Source: Faecalibacterium prausnitzii (lineage in GTDB: Bacteria; Bacillota; Clostridia; Oscillospirales; Ruminococcaceae). Taken from it: 64,000 nucleotides of DNA. Positions 25,765 through 33,244 of the stretch are shown one piece after another. Under the pieces are notes generated by a model. It was not told where the DNA came from, made no database searches, and worked only from the letters and a program-made list of their open reading frames with translations. The stretch's first letter is position 1. Every line of letters starts with the position of its first letter. The stretch lies in the NCBI RefSeq assembly GCF_019967995.1, contig NZ_CP065377.1:2852001-2916000 (forward strand). The letters are read 5' to 3'. The position numbers and the translations under genes are program-made.

Positions 25765-26012
25765 TCCATCACGGTTTTCATTTTAGATGTTGATAATAGC
25801 AAAGCACAAATAGAAAAAAACCCACAATATTGTAGCAAGACGGAGAAAAAATGTCACCAAAACGGTGTAAGCGCAAAGCAGGGATTGGTTCTTGATCTCT
25901 GTTGTGAGAGTTCACAAACGTCCGGGGTGCTGTTGCCGGAAGGATGCTTTCTTCAATTTTCTTCCAGAATTCTCTGCAAATAGCGGGCTGTTTATGCTTC
26001 TTGAGAATCCAT

Positions 26013-26423
26013 CTAGTGAATACCGACACCCTCCATGATCTTTTCTATCCAATTTGTGGAAGAATCATTTTTCTCACTAAATGACCCCAAATAATGTGAC
26101 GAACTCTCAACCTCTATTATTACACCATCCGGCATTCTGTATTTTTCTAAACTGAGATTCAAACCTTTAAGTGGGATTGTTCTAGCCAGTTGAGGGATAG
26201 AAACTGTATGGAGAATATCAATTTTTGATAAACCTCTATACGTTTCTGTCTTTTCGGCTTCACTTAGCAACCGTTCTGCATACTGATTTGAAATAACCTG
26301 TATGCGAAATTGTTCTTTTTCATCCTCGGTCATCTCAAGTGGAACGCCGTGCAATGTGTCCACAATATAGGACGAAATTTTAGCGAAGTGCTCGTCAAAA
26401 TCAGTGGTATCTTCGTTGGTCAT
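26013..26423 (-). CDS. Immunity-like hypothetical protein, 136 residues
   Basis: A soluble acidic protein (DTTDFDEHFAKISSYIVDTLHGVPLEMTEDEKEQFRIQVISNQYAERLLSEAEK in its N-terminal helical half, a beta-rich second half with RTIPLKGLNLSLEKYRMPDGVIIEVESS). No named family recognised. GAGGG lies about 11 bases before the ATG. Its position within the run of orphan small genes suggests an immunity or accessory role, which is inference only. Confidence 0.6.
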   Translation of the reverse strand: MTNEDTTDFDEHFAKISSYIVDTLHGVPLEMTEDEKEQFRIQVISNQYAERLLSEAEKTETYRGLSKIDILHTVSIPQLARTIPLKGLNLSLEKYRMPDGVIIEVESSSHYLGSFSEKNDSSTNWIEKIMEGVGIH

Positions 26424-26476
26424 ATTTCTGTTCTACCCTCATTATAAGCTTTCCGGTCTGCTTAAAGTTACAGCTT

Positions 26477-26587
26477 TCAGCGTAAAGCTTCCGTAGTTTT
26501 TAATGCTAAACGATAGTTATCGAACTTTTCCACAGCTTTTGCAAAATCGTCGAGAAAAAGTTCTGTATCTTTTTCATTCGTACCACT
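26477..26587 (-). pseudogene. 3' gene fragment, about 34 codons
   Basis: Open but start-less stretch TNEKDTELFLDDFAKAVEKF then DNYRLALKTTEALR and stop, with TAA just upstream. Looks like the helical C-terminal end of a lost gene. Confidence 0.35.
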
Positions 26588-26611
26588 TTACCCCATTATT
26601 AGAATTGAAAA

Positions 26612-27001
26612 TTAGTAGCCCTTTGATATAAATAAGTAAACGATGAATCCACCCCACAAAACAACTTCAGCAATTATCAAACACTTCAAGTGTTGCTGCA
26701 ATTTTTCGGGGTCAATTTCGCCTTTTTTCAGAAAATCATAAATTGAATTTCGCAATTTATCTATGTCTTCCTGCTTGATTTCCAGTTTCAAATAAAAATT
26801 TTTCCCGAAAAGGAGCTGGTGCATCCCATAATATATTGAAAGCAATATTAAAAATGAAGTAATACTTACAAGCGCTGGCTGGGTCCAGCTTATTGTCATA
26901 CCTTCTACCGATGTAAGATTTCTATAAAAAACAATATCACTTAAACCAGCTACAAACAACAGAAAATTCCAAACCAAAAATGTATATAAAGTTTTCTTCA
27001 T
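26612..27001 (-). CDS. Small three-helix membrane protein
   Basis: A 129-residue protein with transmembrane segments near residues 5-25 (FLVWNFLLFVAGLSDIVFY), 43-62 (ALVSITSFLILLSIYYGM) and 106-125 (LIIAEVVLWGGFIVYLFI). Between them is a charged loop (KLEIKQEDIDKLRNSIYDFLKKGEIDPEKLQQHLK). Family not recognised. AGAAGG lies ten bases before the ATG. It resembles the 128-residue membrane protein at 23819-24205 in layout only. Confidence 0.6.
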   Translation of the reverse strand: MKKTLYTFLVWNFLLFVAGLSDIVFYRNLTSVEGMTISWTQPALVSITSFLILLSIYYGMHQLLFGKNFYLKLEIKQEDIDKLRNSIYDFLKKGEIDPEKLQQHLKCLIIAEVVLWGGFIVYLFISKGY

Positions 27002-27139
27002 TTTCTATACCTTCTTTTACTACTGCCCACATTGCTGGAAATATCAAACGCCTACTTTATTTTTATGCCCTCATTTTTTACAAATCATCAAACCTTCCCG
27101 CCTTGCTTTTTTGTTTAGATAACGAAATTTAAGCCTGAT

Positions 27140-27235
27140 TTATTTCGTTTGTCCACAAAATTTTTCAAAATCGTATAGATGCACATAAACTTCCTGAAAA
27201 TTTGTAGCACAATCGCAATCTTCTTTTAAATAAAC
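27140..27235 (-). pseudogene. Degenerate copy of the small gene at 27763-27957
   Basis: VYLKEDCDCATNFQEVYVHL then YDFEKFCGQTK and stop, no start. It matches VYLSEKKNRDCATSFLEIYV / YDFEEFC of the gene at 27763-27957 in protein and DNA. The gap 27002-27282 contains only this. Confidence 0.5.
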
Positions 27236-27282
27236 ACGCTATAAGGATAAACTTTTTGTTTTACCTCGATTGAAAGCCATCT

Positions 27283-27747
27283 TTAGCTTTCTGGTTTGAG
27301 AACTGTACTTCGGGCCGGATTCTTTGGGTCTACTAGAATTTTTATTGGTGCCCCTTTCGGACTACATGGATTGAACCAAAACCACTGCGACTTTCCATTA
27401 TAGGTTTCACCTTTAACTTTATACTGATAATGTACCACATATGGATAGATTACATCTTCATCGGCAAGGTGGTAGGTACTCATATGAAATTTTATATGTA
27501 CTCGTTTTGTTGCTGTAACCTTTCCGATGATTCTTGTTCCATTTTTCAAAAGTTCTGCCTTTTTATAGTCGGAAATAATCGCCAATCCGATAATTATACC
27601 TGCTACAATCCATGCTAATATCGCAGCCACCCAAATACCAGACTTACACGCTTCAACCGATATAATTGCCGCCACGAACATTCCGACATATGCCAGTGTA
27701 TGAATAAGATCTTTTGAAAAAAACATTTTATCTCGTGTAATTTTCAT
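27283..27747 (-). CDS. DUF3592-like membrane protein
   Basis: A 154-residue protein with two adjacent transmembrane helices (residues about 14-28 and 35-55, WVAAILAWIVAGIIIGLAII). A beta-rich domain of DUF3592 type follows (NGTRIIGKVTATKRVHI, YPYVVHYQYKVKGETYNGKS, GAPIKILVDPKNPARSTVL). DUF3592 proteins are common next to toxin/immunity loci and in Firmicute accessory regions; function unknown. GAGGAGG lies ten bases before the ATG. Confidence 0.75.
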   Translation of the reverse strand: MKITRDKMFFSKDLIHTLAYVGMFVAAIISVEACKSGIWVAAILAWIVAGIIIGLAIISDYKKAELLKNGTRIIGKVTATKRVHIKFHMSTYHLADEDVIYPYVVHYQYKVKGETYNGKSQWFWFNPCSPKGAPIKILVDPKNPARSTVLKPES

Positions 27748-27762
27748 AAAACGGCATCCTCC

Positions 27763-27957
27763 TCAAATCCTACAGTCGGTAATCAGCAGCTTCGTGAAAT
27801 CAACATTCCTTAGATACTTAGATTTAATCCTATTTTGTTTCATCCGTCTACAAAATTCCTCAAAATCGTATAGCTGCACATAAATTTCCAGAAAACTTGT
27901 AGCACAATCACGATTTTTCTTTTCACTCAGATAAACCACCACGGCAATTCCAGCCAC
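27763..27957 (-). CDS. Small orphan reading frame, possibly a fragment
   Basis: 64 codons from a GTG inside the end of the sigma-factor gene, without its own ribosome site. The part from VYLSEKKNRDCATSFLEIYV onward has a degenerate homologue at 27140-27235, showing it was once a real coding sequence. The first codons may be chance extension into the sigma gene after recombination. I cannot name the family. Confidence 0.35.
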   Translation of the reverse strand: MAGIAVVVYLSEKKNRDCATSFLEIYVQLYDFEEFCRRMKQNRIKSKYLRNVDFTKLLITDCRI

Positions 27958-28592
27958 AGGTTATCCATAGCCTGTTCCTCGGTCTTTTGGGCGCGGCCTT
28001 TTGTCAGGTGGAAATATATCGCCGTACCAATCAAAGGATGTTCCTTGCCATCAGTAAAGCCATAGCGGTACAGCAGATAGGTCTGCTCCCGTTGGGTCAA
28101 CCGTTTCAGGCCATCGTACAGTTCCCGGCGCGATTCCTGATCCTCCATAATGCTCTGCGGCTGCATGGCGTAGGGGTCGGCTATGGCTTCGATGCGCTGC
28201 AGTTGTTCCTCTCCCGGCAGAACATCATCCAGCGAAACGCGCTGGTAACAGATACCATCCTTGTCCTCTGTCACCATCCGCTGCTCAAAAGCGGCAAAGG
28301 CATCCCGAACCATATCCATCATGGCGTTGCGGATGGCCGGAGCCGCGTAGGTCAGGAACTTCATGCCACGCGCTGCATCGAACTTCGGCACGGTCTTCCA
28401 CAAGCCCAGATTGCCCGCCTGTTTCAAATCGTCCGTGTCAAGGTTCAGGCCGGACTGTGCCAGATTCATGCTGCGGAAAAGGTCATTTGCCACCTTGCCA
28501 ATAAAGGACTTGTTGTTGTCGATCAGGCTGTCCAGTGCTGCGGCATCGCCTTTCTGCGCCAGCGCACAAAGCCGTTCATTCGTCTGCTTCAT
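27927..28592 (-). CDS. Sigma-70-like factor of the mobile element
   Basis: The 221-residue protein has sigma region 2: GKVANDLFRSMNLAQSGLNLDTDDLKQAGNLGLWKTVPKFDAARGMKFLTYAAPAIRNAMMDMVR (core binding and -10 recognition helices). Region 4 follows (RELYDGLKRLTQREQTYLLYRYGFTDGKEHPLIGTAIYFHLTKGRAQKTEEQAM). The start at 28592 overlaps the end of the upstream HTH gene by 17 bases, so the two are coupled. Such sigma factors are frequent in clostridial integrative elements and probably drive element genes; the target promoters are unknown. Confidence 0.85.
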   Translation of the reverse strand: MKQTNERLCALAQKGDAAALDSLIDNNKSFIGKVANDLFRSMNLAQSGLNLDTDDLKQAGNLGLWKTVPKFDAARGMKFLTYAAPAIRNAMMDMVRDAFAAFEQRMVTEDKDGICYQRVSLDDVLPGEEQLQRIEAIADPYAMQPQSIMEDQESRRELYDGLKRLTQREQTYLLYRYGFTDGKEHPLIGTAIYFHLTKGRAQKTEEQAMDNLWLELPWWFI

Positions 28593-29406
28593 GGGCGTTT
28601 TCCTGCTCTGCGGCAGACTGCAAGATTCCCAGCAGACCGCTTCGCAGCTGTTCCAGTGCTTCCGGCGTAGCTCCTTCCATACCCGAAACGCTGTCCAACA
28701 TTGCATCTGTCAACTGCTCTGCCGTGATCGTTGGGTGCTGCACATCCTGCCCCTTGGTCAGTTCATTGAACATCTTCTCGGCCACTTTCTTGCTCATGGC
28801 TTCCTGTTCGGCGTAATGGCTCCCGATACCCTTTTTGATTTCCTTGACCGCCGCCATGAAGTACATTTCAATGTCATCAAGGTCGCCTTGATACACTGGC
28901 TTTCTCCGAAGGCTGATGTCCTTTGCGGCTTTGGCTGCTTCCGGGGTCTTGACCTTTGTGCGCAGCAGGGTGCTCAATGTCGTGAGCATGGCATTCTGTG
29001 CTGCGATGCCGGACGCAAAGGTGTCATCAAAATACTGCGATATGCGGTAAGTAAGCTCTGCAAAGCGGGCGTTTTCCAGCAGCAGGTTGACTACCTCTGC
29101 ATTGACGCGCCCTGTGTAGAGGTTCTTTGCGGCTTCTACGGACAAGCCAAGTTCAGCAATGTCGTAGTTCTTGCGGTCGGGGATGTTGGTTTCTCCCAGC
29201 AGAAAATCCGTGGACACGTTGAACAGCCTTGCAATCCTCAGCACCTGCTCATGGGTCAGGGTTCCCTTTGCACCGCTGATAAAGCGGCTGATGGTACTCT
29301 TGGAGCAGCCGATTTCCTTGGCAAGCTCCGGTTGGCTTATGTTGTGCTCTTTCATCAAGTCCGCAAGACGGACGTTGGATGGTGCGGGCAGATATTCCTG
29401 TGCCAT
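28576..29406 (-). CDS. Cro/CI-family HTH regulator of the mobile element
   Basis: A 276-residue protein with an N-terminal XRE domain (residues 10-70: RLADLMKEHNISQPELAKEIGCSKSTISRFISG, TLTHEQVLRIARLFNVSTDFLLGE). A long helical C-terminal part rich in Ala, Glu and Leu follows. It reads leftward away from the GTAC-rich region and the relaxase gene. It is the likely switch of the element, acting with the overlapping sigma gene. The ATG is preceded by AAGGAGGGC about ten bases upstream. Confidence 0.88.
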   Translation of the reverse strand: MAQEYLPAPSNVRLADLMKEHNISQPELAKEIGCSKSTISRFISGAKGTLTHEQVLRIARLFNVSTDFLLGETNIPDRKNYDIAELGLSVEAAKNLYTGRVNAEVVNLLLENARFAELTYRISQYFDDTFASGIAAQNAMLTTLSTLLRTKVKTPEAAKAAKDISLRRKPVYQGDLDDIEMYFMAAVKEIKKGIGSHYAEQEAMSKKVAEKMFNELTKGQDVQHPTITAEQLTDAMLDSVSGMEGATPEALEQLRSGLLGILQSAAEQENAHEADE

Positions 29407-29595
29407 GTGGTCGGCCCTCCTTTTTGAGCTTTTTCCTCATTATAATACGCTCTGCCGTTTTGTTCAATATAAGGTTTCCTCTCTGCCCTTGCTGTTGCAG
29501 CCCTGCAACCAGTGAGGGCATTTTTCTTTTTCCGTTGCAGTTCTGCCGCTTTTTCGCCTTTCCTGCAAAATTTTCCGTATATTCAGGCACAAGGC

Positions 29596-29633
29596 AAAAA
29601 ACACCAGAGTTCCCACTTTGGGGTACTCTGGTG
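29596..29633 (-). terminator. Terminator upstream of the HTH regulator gene
   Basis: On the minus strand CACCAGAGT (29625-29633 complement) pairs with ACTCTGGTG (29602-29610) and is followed by six T. A minus-strand transcript from the GTAC-rich region would stop here, before the HTH gene. Confidence 0.65.
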
Positions 29634-29744
29634 CAACACATAACACCGCCCCGCCCGGTGGCCGCAGGGTGCGGGGTTTTGTAGGCATCGAGCCGCTTGT
29701 CCACCCCTGTCCGTAAAAAGTGCATTTTTTCACGGAAGAAGTTC

Positions 29745-29893
29745 GTACAACCTGTACGGTCTGTACTTGTACGCACCCGTACGGCAAATCGAGATAAATT
29801 AAGGCGTGTTATCGTTTATATTTCGGGTTTCCGTACACCGTACGAACCGTACAGGTTATTTGAACTCTGTACGCGATTTTTTCGGATGCGTAC
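29745..29893. promoter_or_regulatory. Cluster of ten GTAC sites upstream of the relaxase gene
   Basis: GTAC occurs at 29745, 29754, 29763, 29769, 29779, 29833, 29840, 29849, 29869 and 29890, often as CGTACGG, TGTACG or CGTACA. The first three are 9 bp apart. This looks like an iteron-type binding array for a regulator, relaxase or replication protein. Confidence 0.5.
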
Positions 29894-29928
29894 GGAGCAA
29901 TCAAGTTCGCATTGTGCGAACTTGATTG
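29793..29928 (+). other. Candidate origin of transfer (oriT)
   Basis: A GATAA/TTATC inverted pair encloses ATTAAGGCGTG (29793-29813), giving GTGTTAT, similar to the pMV158-type nick region (GTGTG then TTAT). A perfect 14-bp hairpin follows (CAATCAAGTTCGCA, 29898-29911 with 29915-29928). Both lie 165-300 bp upstream of the MobV relaxase, the usual place for oriT in this family. The gap 29407-30092 has no supported gene. Confidence 0.4.
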
Positions 29929-30092
29929 TAACTCTCCCGCAGGAGACGTTCCCCCTCGGAGAGTCCTCGAAGAGCCCACTACACTTTGCAGCCCATAGGG
30001 ATGAAAGTGTCATAGTGGGTTATTACACTTCCGCAGAAGTGCATCTCCGTTACCCGTCACCTCTCGATGAACCTTGAAAGGAGGGATGCCCT

Positions 30093-31358
30093 TTGGCAAG
30101 AAATGATGGCATTGACCGCACCAGTGTTCGAAATCTCGCCGTTTCGGACAAGGCCGTTGGCAACACCCAGCAGCACAACGAGCGCGAAAAGGACAGCTAC
30201 CGGAACCCCGACATCATCCCCCAGCGCACTGCATGGAACATCCACTTCAAAAAGCCAACCGCCAGCTACACCGACCTATTCGCCCAACTGGAAACCGCTG
30301 GCACGATTTCAACGCGCGGCTTGAAGCCGGATGCCACCCATTACTGCGAGCTTGTCTTTGATGTCAACTCGGCCTACTTTGACAACCACGGCGGCTACGA
30401 GTTCGCCAAGCAGTTCTATGAGGATGCCTACCAAGCTGCCGTTCAAATCGTGGGCGGTGAGCAGTATATCCTCTCGGCAGTCATGCACGCCGATGAGATC
30501 AACCGTGCCATGACCGAAGCATTAGGCCGTGAAGTCTACCACTATCATCTCCATGTGGTCTATGTGCCTGTGGTGGAAAAGCAGATCCTCTGGTCGAAAC
30601 GCTGCAAGGACAAGGCACTGGTCGGCACAGTCAAGGAGACCGTCATGCAGGTCAGCCGAAGCAAGAAGTGGGCTTCCAAGCCCCTGCTGGACGATGCCGG
30701 AAAGCCTGTCCTGCAAAAGAGCGGCAAGCCAGTCCTGAAGAAGTCGTACAGTGTCCTGCAAGACGATTTCTTCCACTATATGCGCAACGCCGGGTATACG
30801 GATGTAGAGCGCGGTGAGCGTGGCAGCACTGAAGAACACCTGACCGTCACCCAGTTCAAAGTCCAGCGGGAGCAGGAGCGACTGGACACTCTGACCGCCC
30901 AGATTGACCAGAAAGAGCAGCACCTCACCCAAACCAACAAAACCCTCTCCAAGACCGAAAAGGAACTTGCCGCTGTGCAGAAAAAGGTCACGCTCACAAA
31001 AGAAGCCCTCATTCATGCGCGCGATCTGGATTATATTGGTAAGCGCACCTTTCTCGGCAACTATTCGCTGACCGAAGAAGAGTTTTCCAAGCTGAAAAAG
31101 CAAGCCGACCACGGCTATATGATGGATGTGGAGAACCGCCGCCTGAAAGAAGAACTTTCCACCGCCAAGAAAGAGGCCGTTCGTTGGAGCAACAAGTACC
31201 ACGACCTGTGGTACGACGTAAAACCCTATCTGGATGCTCTCCACCGTGCGCCCGAACTGGTGTGCGGCTTTCTGGAAAAGATTCTTGCCCCCAAGCAGGA
31301 GCTCACCATGAATGTGCAGCAGCGAAACCGCAGGCGTGGGCAAGATGTAGAACTTTAA
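30093..31358 (+). CDS. MobV-family relaxase (plasmid recombination/mobilization protein)
   Basis: The 421-residue protein matches Pre/Mob relaxases that nick oriT and pilot single-stranded DNA. The N-terminus has the family's RTSVRNLAVSDKAVGNTQQHNERE opening, then ELVFDVNSAYFD, and the metal-binding His cluster YHYHLHVVYVPVV near residues 148-158. The C-terminal half is a long coiled coil (residues 245-300, QIDQKEQHLTQTNKTLSKTEKELAAVQKK), typical of MobV. The start is TTG at 30093 with AAGGAGG eight bases before it; the later ATG is less well placed. No secretion genes accompany it, so transfer would depend on a helper. Confidence 0.9.
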   Translation: MARNDGIDRTSVRNLAVSDKAVGNTQQHNEREKDSYRNPDIIPQRTAWNIHFKKPTASYTDLFAQLETAGTISTRGLKPDATHYCELVFDVNSAYFDNHGGYEFAKQFYEDAYQAAVQIVGGEQYILSAVMHADEINRAMTEALGREVYHYHLHVVYVPVVEKQILWSKRCKDKALVGTVKETVMQVSRSKKWASKPLLDDAGKPVLQKSGKPVLKKSYSVLQDDFFHYMRNAGYTDVERGERGSTEEHLTVTQFKVQREQERLDTLTAQIDQKEQHLTQTNKTLSKTEKELAAVQKKVTLTKEALIHARDLDYIGKRTFLGNYSLTEEEFSKLKKQADHGYMMDVENRRLKEELSTAKKEAVRWSNKYHDLWYDVKPYLDALHRAPELVCGFLEKILAPKQELTMNVQQRNRRRGQDVEL

Positions 31359-31400
31359 GCTGAATTTTTAGATGATATGACAATATAAGGAGAAATGCTT

Positions 31401-31715
31401 ATGGATTTTGACCGTAATTCTATGACCGTCCCTGTGCAATCTTCCGATTATACGAATAAGTTCTTGCAAAAGGACTCGAATCCCACTACAATGGAAGTGG
31501 TCACTCAAACCAATGCCGTCAAGTCTCCGACTGACAGCCCGGCAACTACAAAGCTGGTGTACACGGTGGAAGAGATCGCACGAATGCTGGCCATCAGTCT
31601 GCGCTCTGCTTACAACCTGTGCAACAGCACCACCGAATTCCGTGTCCTGCGGGTAGGCGGAAGCATCCGTGTGCCGAAGGACAGCTTCGATGCGTGGCTC
31701 TACCGGGCAGCTTGA
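31401..31715 (+). CDS. xis: Excisionase-type helix-turn-helix protein
   Basis: A 104-residue protein. The first 50 residues are polar and unconserved-looking. The C-terminal half is a MerR-like excisionase/HTH_17 domain (LVYTVEEIARMLAISLRSAY, NLCNSTTEFRVLRVGGSIRV, PKDSFDAWL). It should direct the integrase toward excision. AAGGAG lies eight bases before the ATG at 31401; an ATG two codons earlier is too close to it. It ends 18 bp before the integrase gene, the usual xis-int pairing. Confidence 0.88.
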   Translation: MDFDRNSMTVPVQSSDYTNKFLQKDSNPTTMEVVTQTNAVKSPTDSPATTKLVYTVEEIARMLAISLRSAYNLCNSTTEFRVLRVGGSIRVPKDSFDAWLYRAA

Positions 31716-31733
31716 TAAGAGGAGGCAAACAGT

Positions 31734-33122
31734 ATGGCATATATTACGAAGCGCGGCAACTCTTACAGCGTCCGCTACACCTACGAAGATGAACACGGCA
31801 AGAGCTGCGACAAATGGGAAAGTTTTCCTACAAAAGAGGAGGCAACGAACCGAAAGAAGCAGATCGAACATGAACTGGCAGCTGGCACATTCCTGATTCC
31901 GTCCTCGGTGACGGTGGCAGAGTTCCTCATGGATTGGCTGCCCAAGCAGTGCAGCAAGCACAAGTGGGCCCCCAAAACCTACGAATCCAATCTTTCCACC
32001 ATCCAGAATCTGATTATCCCCTATATCGGCAGCATGGAGATGCAGAAACTCAAGCCCTACCACATGGAAAACCTCTATACGACCCTGAGCAAAACGCCCT
32101 GCGGTTCGTATATCGAGGGAAAGAAGCAGGAATTGACCGAAAAGCAGAAGCAGCGATTCCTTTCCGGCACGACGATCCATGAGGTGCATCGGCTGCTGGG
32201 CACAGCGTTCCAGTACGCCGTGGAATGGGGCATTCTTGTCAAAAGTCCTGTTCCTGTGGACAGCCCCAAGAAGTCCACGCAGGAGCGCACCATCTGGACG
32301 GTAGAGGAAATGCGGGCGGCTCTGGACAGCATGGAGGACCCCATCCTGCATCTGGCAGTCCATCTCACACTGGTGGGCGCGCTGCGAGAAGGCGAGATCG
32401 TTGGTCTGACCCCAGAAGATCTTGATTTTGACGCAGCAGATGGTATCGGAACCTTCCGTATCAACAAATCCATGCAGCGGGTGCGAAAAGAAGCCCTGAA
32501 CCAAGTGGACGATGGCTGCATCATCAAGGTATTCCCGGACAAGCTGGAGCGCAGCACCACTTCCCTCATCCTGAAAAGCACCAAAACCGCATCCTCCTGC
32601 CGCACCATCTTCATGACCTCTGCACTAAAAGAAGAATTGAAGAAGTGGCTGAATCAGCTGGCGACAGACGAGAGAAAAGACCCGACACGCTACCATGACA
32701 GTGGGATGCTGTTCCGTCTGCCCAACGGTCTGGCGGTGGAGCCGGTGCTCATCCGCAAAAAGTTCCTCAAGTGGCAGGATGCCCACCCGGAGTTCCCCCG
32801 CATTGTCTTTCACGGTTTGCGGCATTCCAGTGCGACTTATCAGCTGATGATCTCCGGCGGCGATGTGAAGGCCGTTCAGGGAACCACTGGACACGCTACG
32901 GCAGATATGCTGGTGAACACCTACGCCCATATCCAGCAGTCCTCTCGTGTTGAACTGGGGAAGAAGTTCGAGGAAGGGTTCTATGCTAAGTCCGAAAGCC
33001 CCAGCCCACAGGCTGTACCCGCCGCAGGCGAACCGACCATCTCTATGACTGCTCTGCTGGAACTTCTGAAGAACGCAGACCCCGAAGTAAAGGCGCAGCT
33101 CCGTCTGGCTCTTCTGACCTGA
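31734..33122 (+). CDS. int: Tyrosine site-specific integrase
   Basis: A 462-residue phage/Tn916-type integrase. The N-terminal arm-binding domain (YITKRGNSYSVRYTYEDEHG, residues 3-22) is followed by a SAM-like core-binding domain (VAEFLMDWLPKQCSKHKWAP). In the catalytic domain, Arg is in GALREGEIVGL near 218, HGLRH near 360-364, His in TTGHAT near 387 and nucleophile Tyr in VNTYAHIQ near 397. GAGGAGG precedes the ATG. It reads toward the intact tRNA-Lys at the right end, and the phased repeats next to it are likely its arm sites. Confidence 0.96.
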   Translation: MAYITKRGNSYSVRYTYEDEHGKSCDKWESFPTKEEATNRKKQIEHELAAGTFLIPSSVTVAEFLMDWLPKQCSKHKWAPKTYESNLSTIQNLIIPYIGSMEMQKLKPYHMENLYTTLSKTPCGSYIEGKKQELTEKQKQRFLSGTTIHEVHRLLGTAFQYAVEWGILVKSPVPVDSPKKSTQERTIWTVEEMRAALDSMEDPILHLAVHLTLVGALREGEIVGLTPEDLDFDAADGIGTFRINKSMQRVRKEALNQVDDGCIIKVFPDKLERSTTSLILKSTKTASSCRTIFMTSALKEELKKWLNQLATDERKDPTRYHDSGMLFRLPNGLAVEPVLIRKKFLKWQDAHPEFPRIVFHGLRHSSATYQLMISGGDVKAVQGTTGHATADMLVNTYAHIQQSSRVELGKKFEEGFYAKSESPSPQAVPAAGEPTISMTALLELLKNADPEVKAQLRLALLT

Positions 33123-33187
33123 TGCAAAATTTACCACGCATTTCAAAGCAATTCCAGCCCATGCAGAGGATTCCCACGAAAAAGCCG

Positions 33188-33217
33188 ACCGTGCAAAAAC
33201 CGTGCATTGACCGTGCA
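33188..33217 (+). promoter_or_regulatory. Right array of integrase arm-type site candidates
   Basis: ACCGTGCA at 33188-33195, 33199-33206 and 33210-33217, starts exactly 11 bp apart. Same motif, spacing and orientation as at 22814-22843. A small CCCCGAA/TTCGGGG hairpin (33220-33235) follows and may terminate int. Confidence 0.7.
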
Positions 33218-33244
33218 AGCCCCGAATTTTCGGGGTTACATAAC

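Noticed and set aside
25778..26029. An 83-codon minus-strand frame with a hydrophobic end
   Set aside because: It starts with GTG inside the end of the preceding gene, has no ribosome site, and its composition is unlike a clear protein family.
29464..29787. A 107-codon minus-strand frame in the oriT region
   Set aside because: It crosses a strong terminator, starts among the GTAC sites without a ribosome site and looks non-coding.
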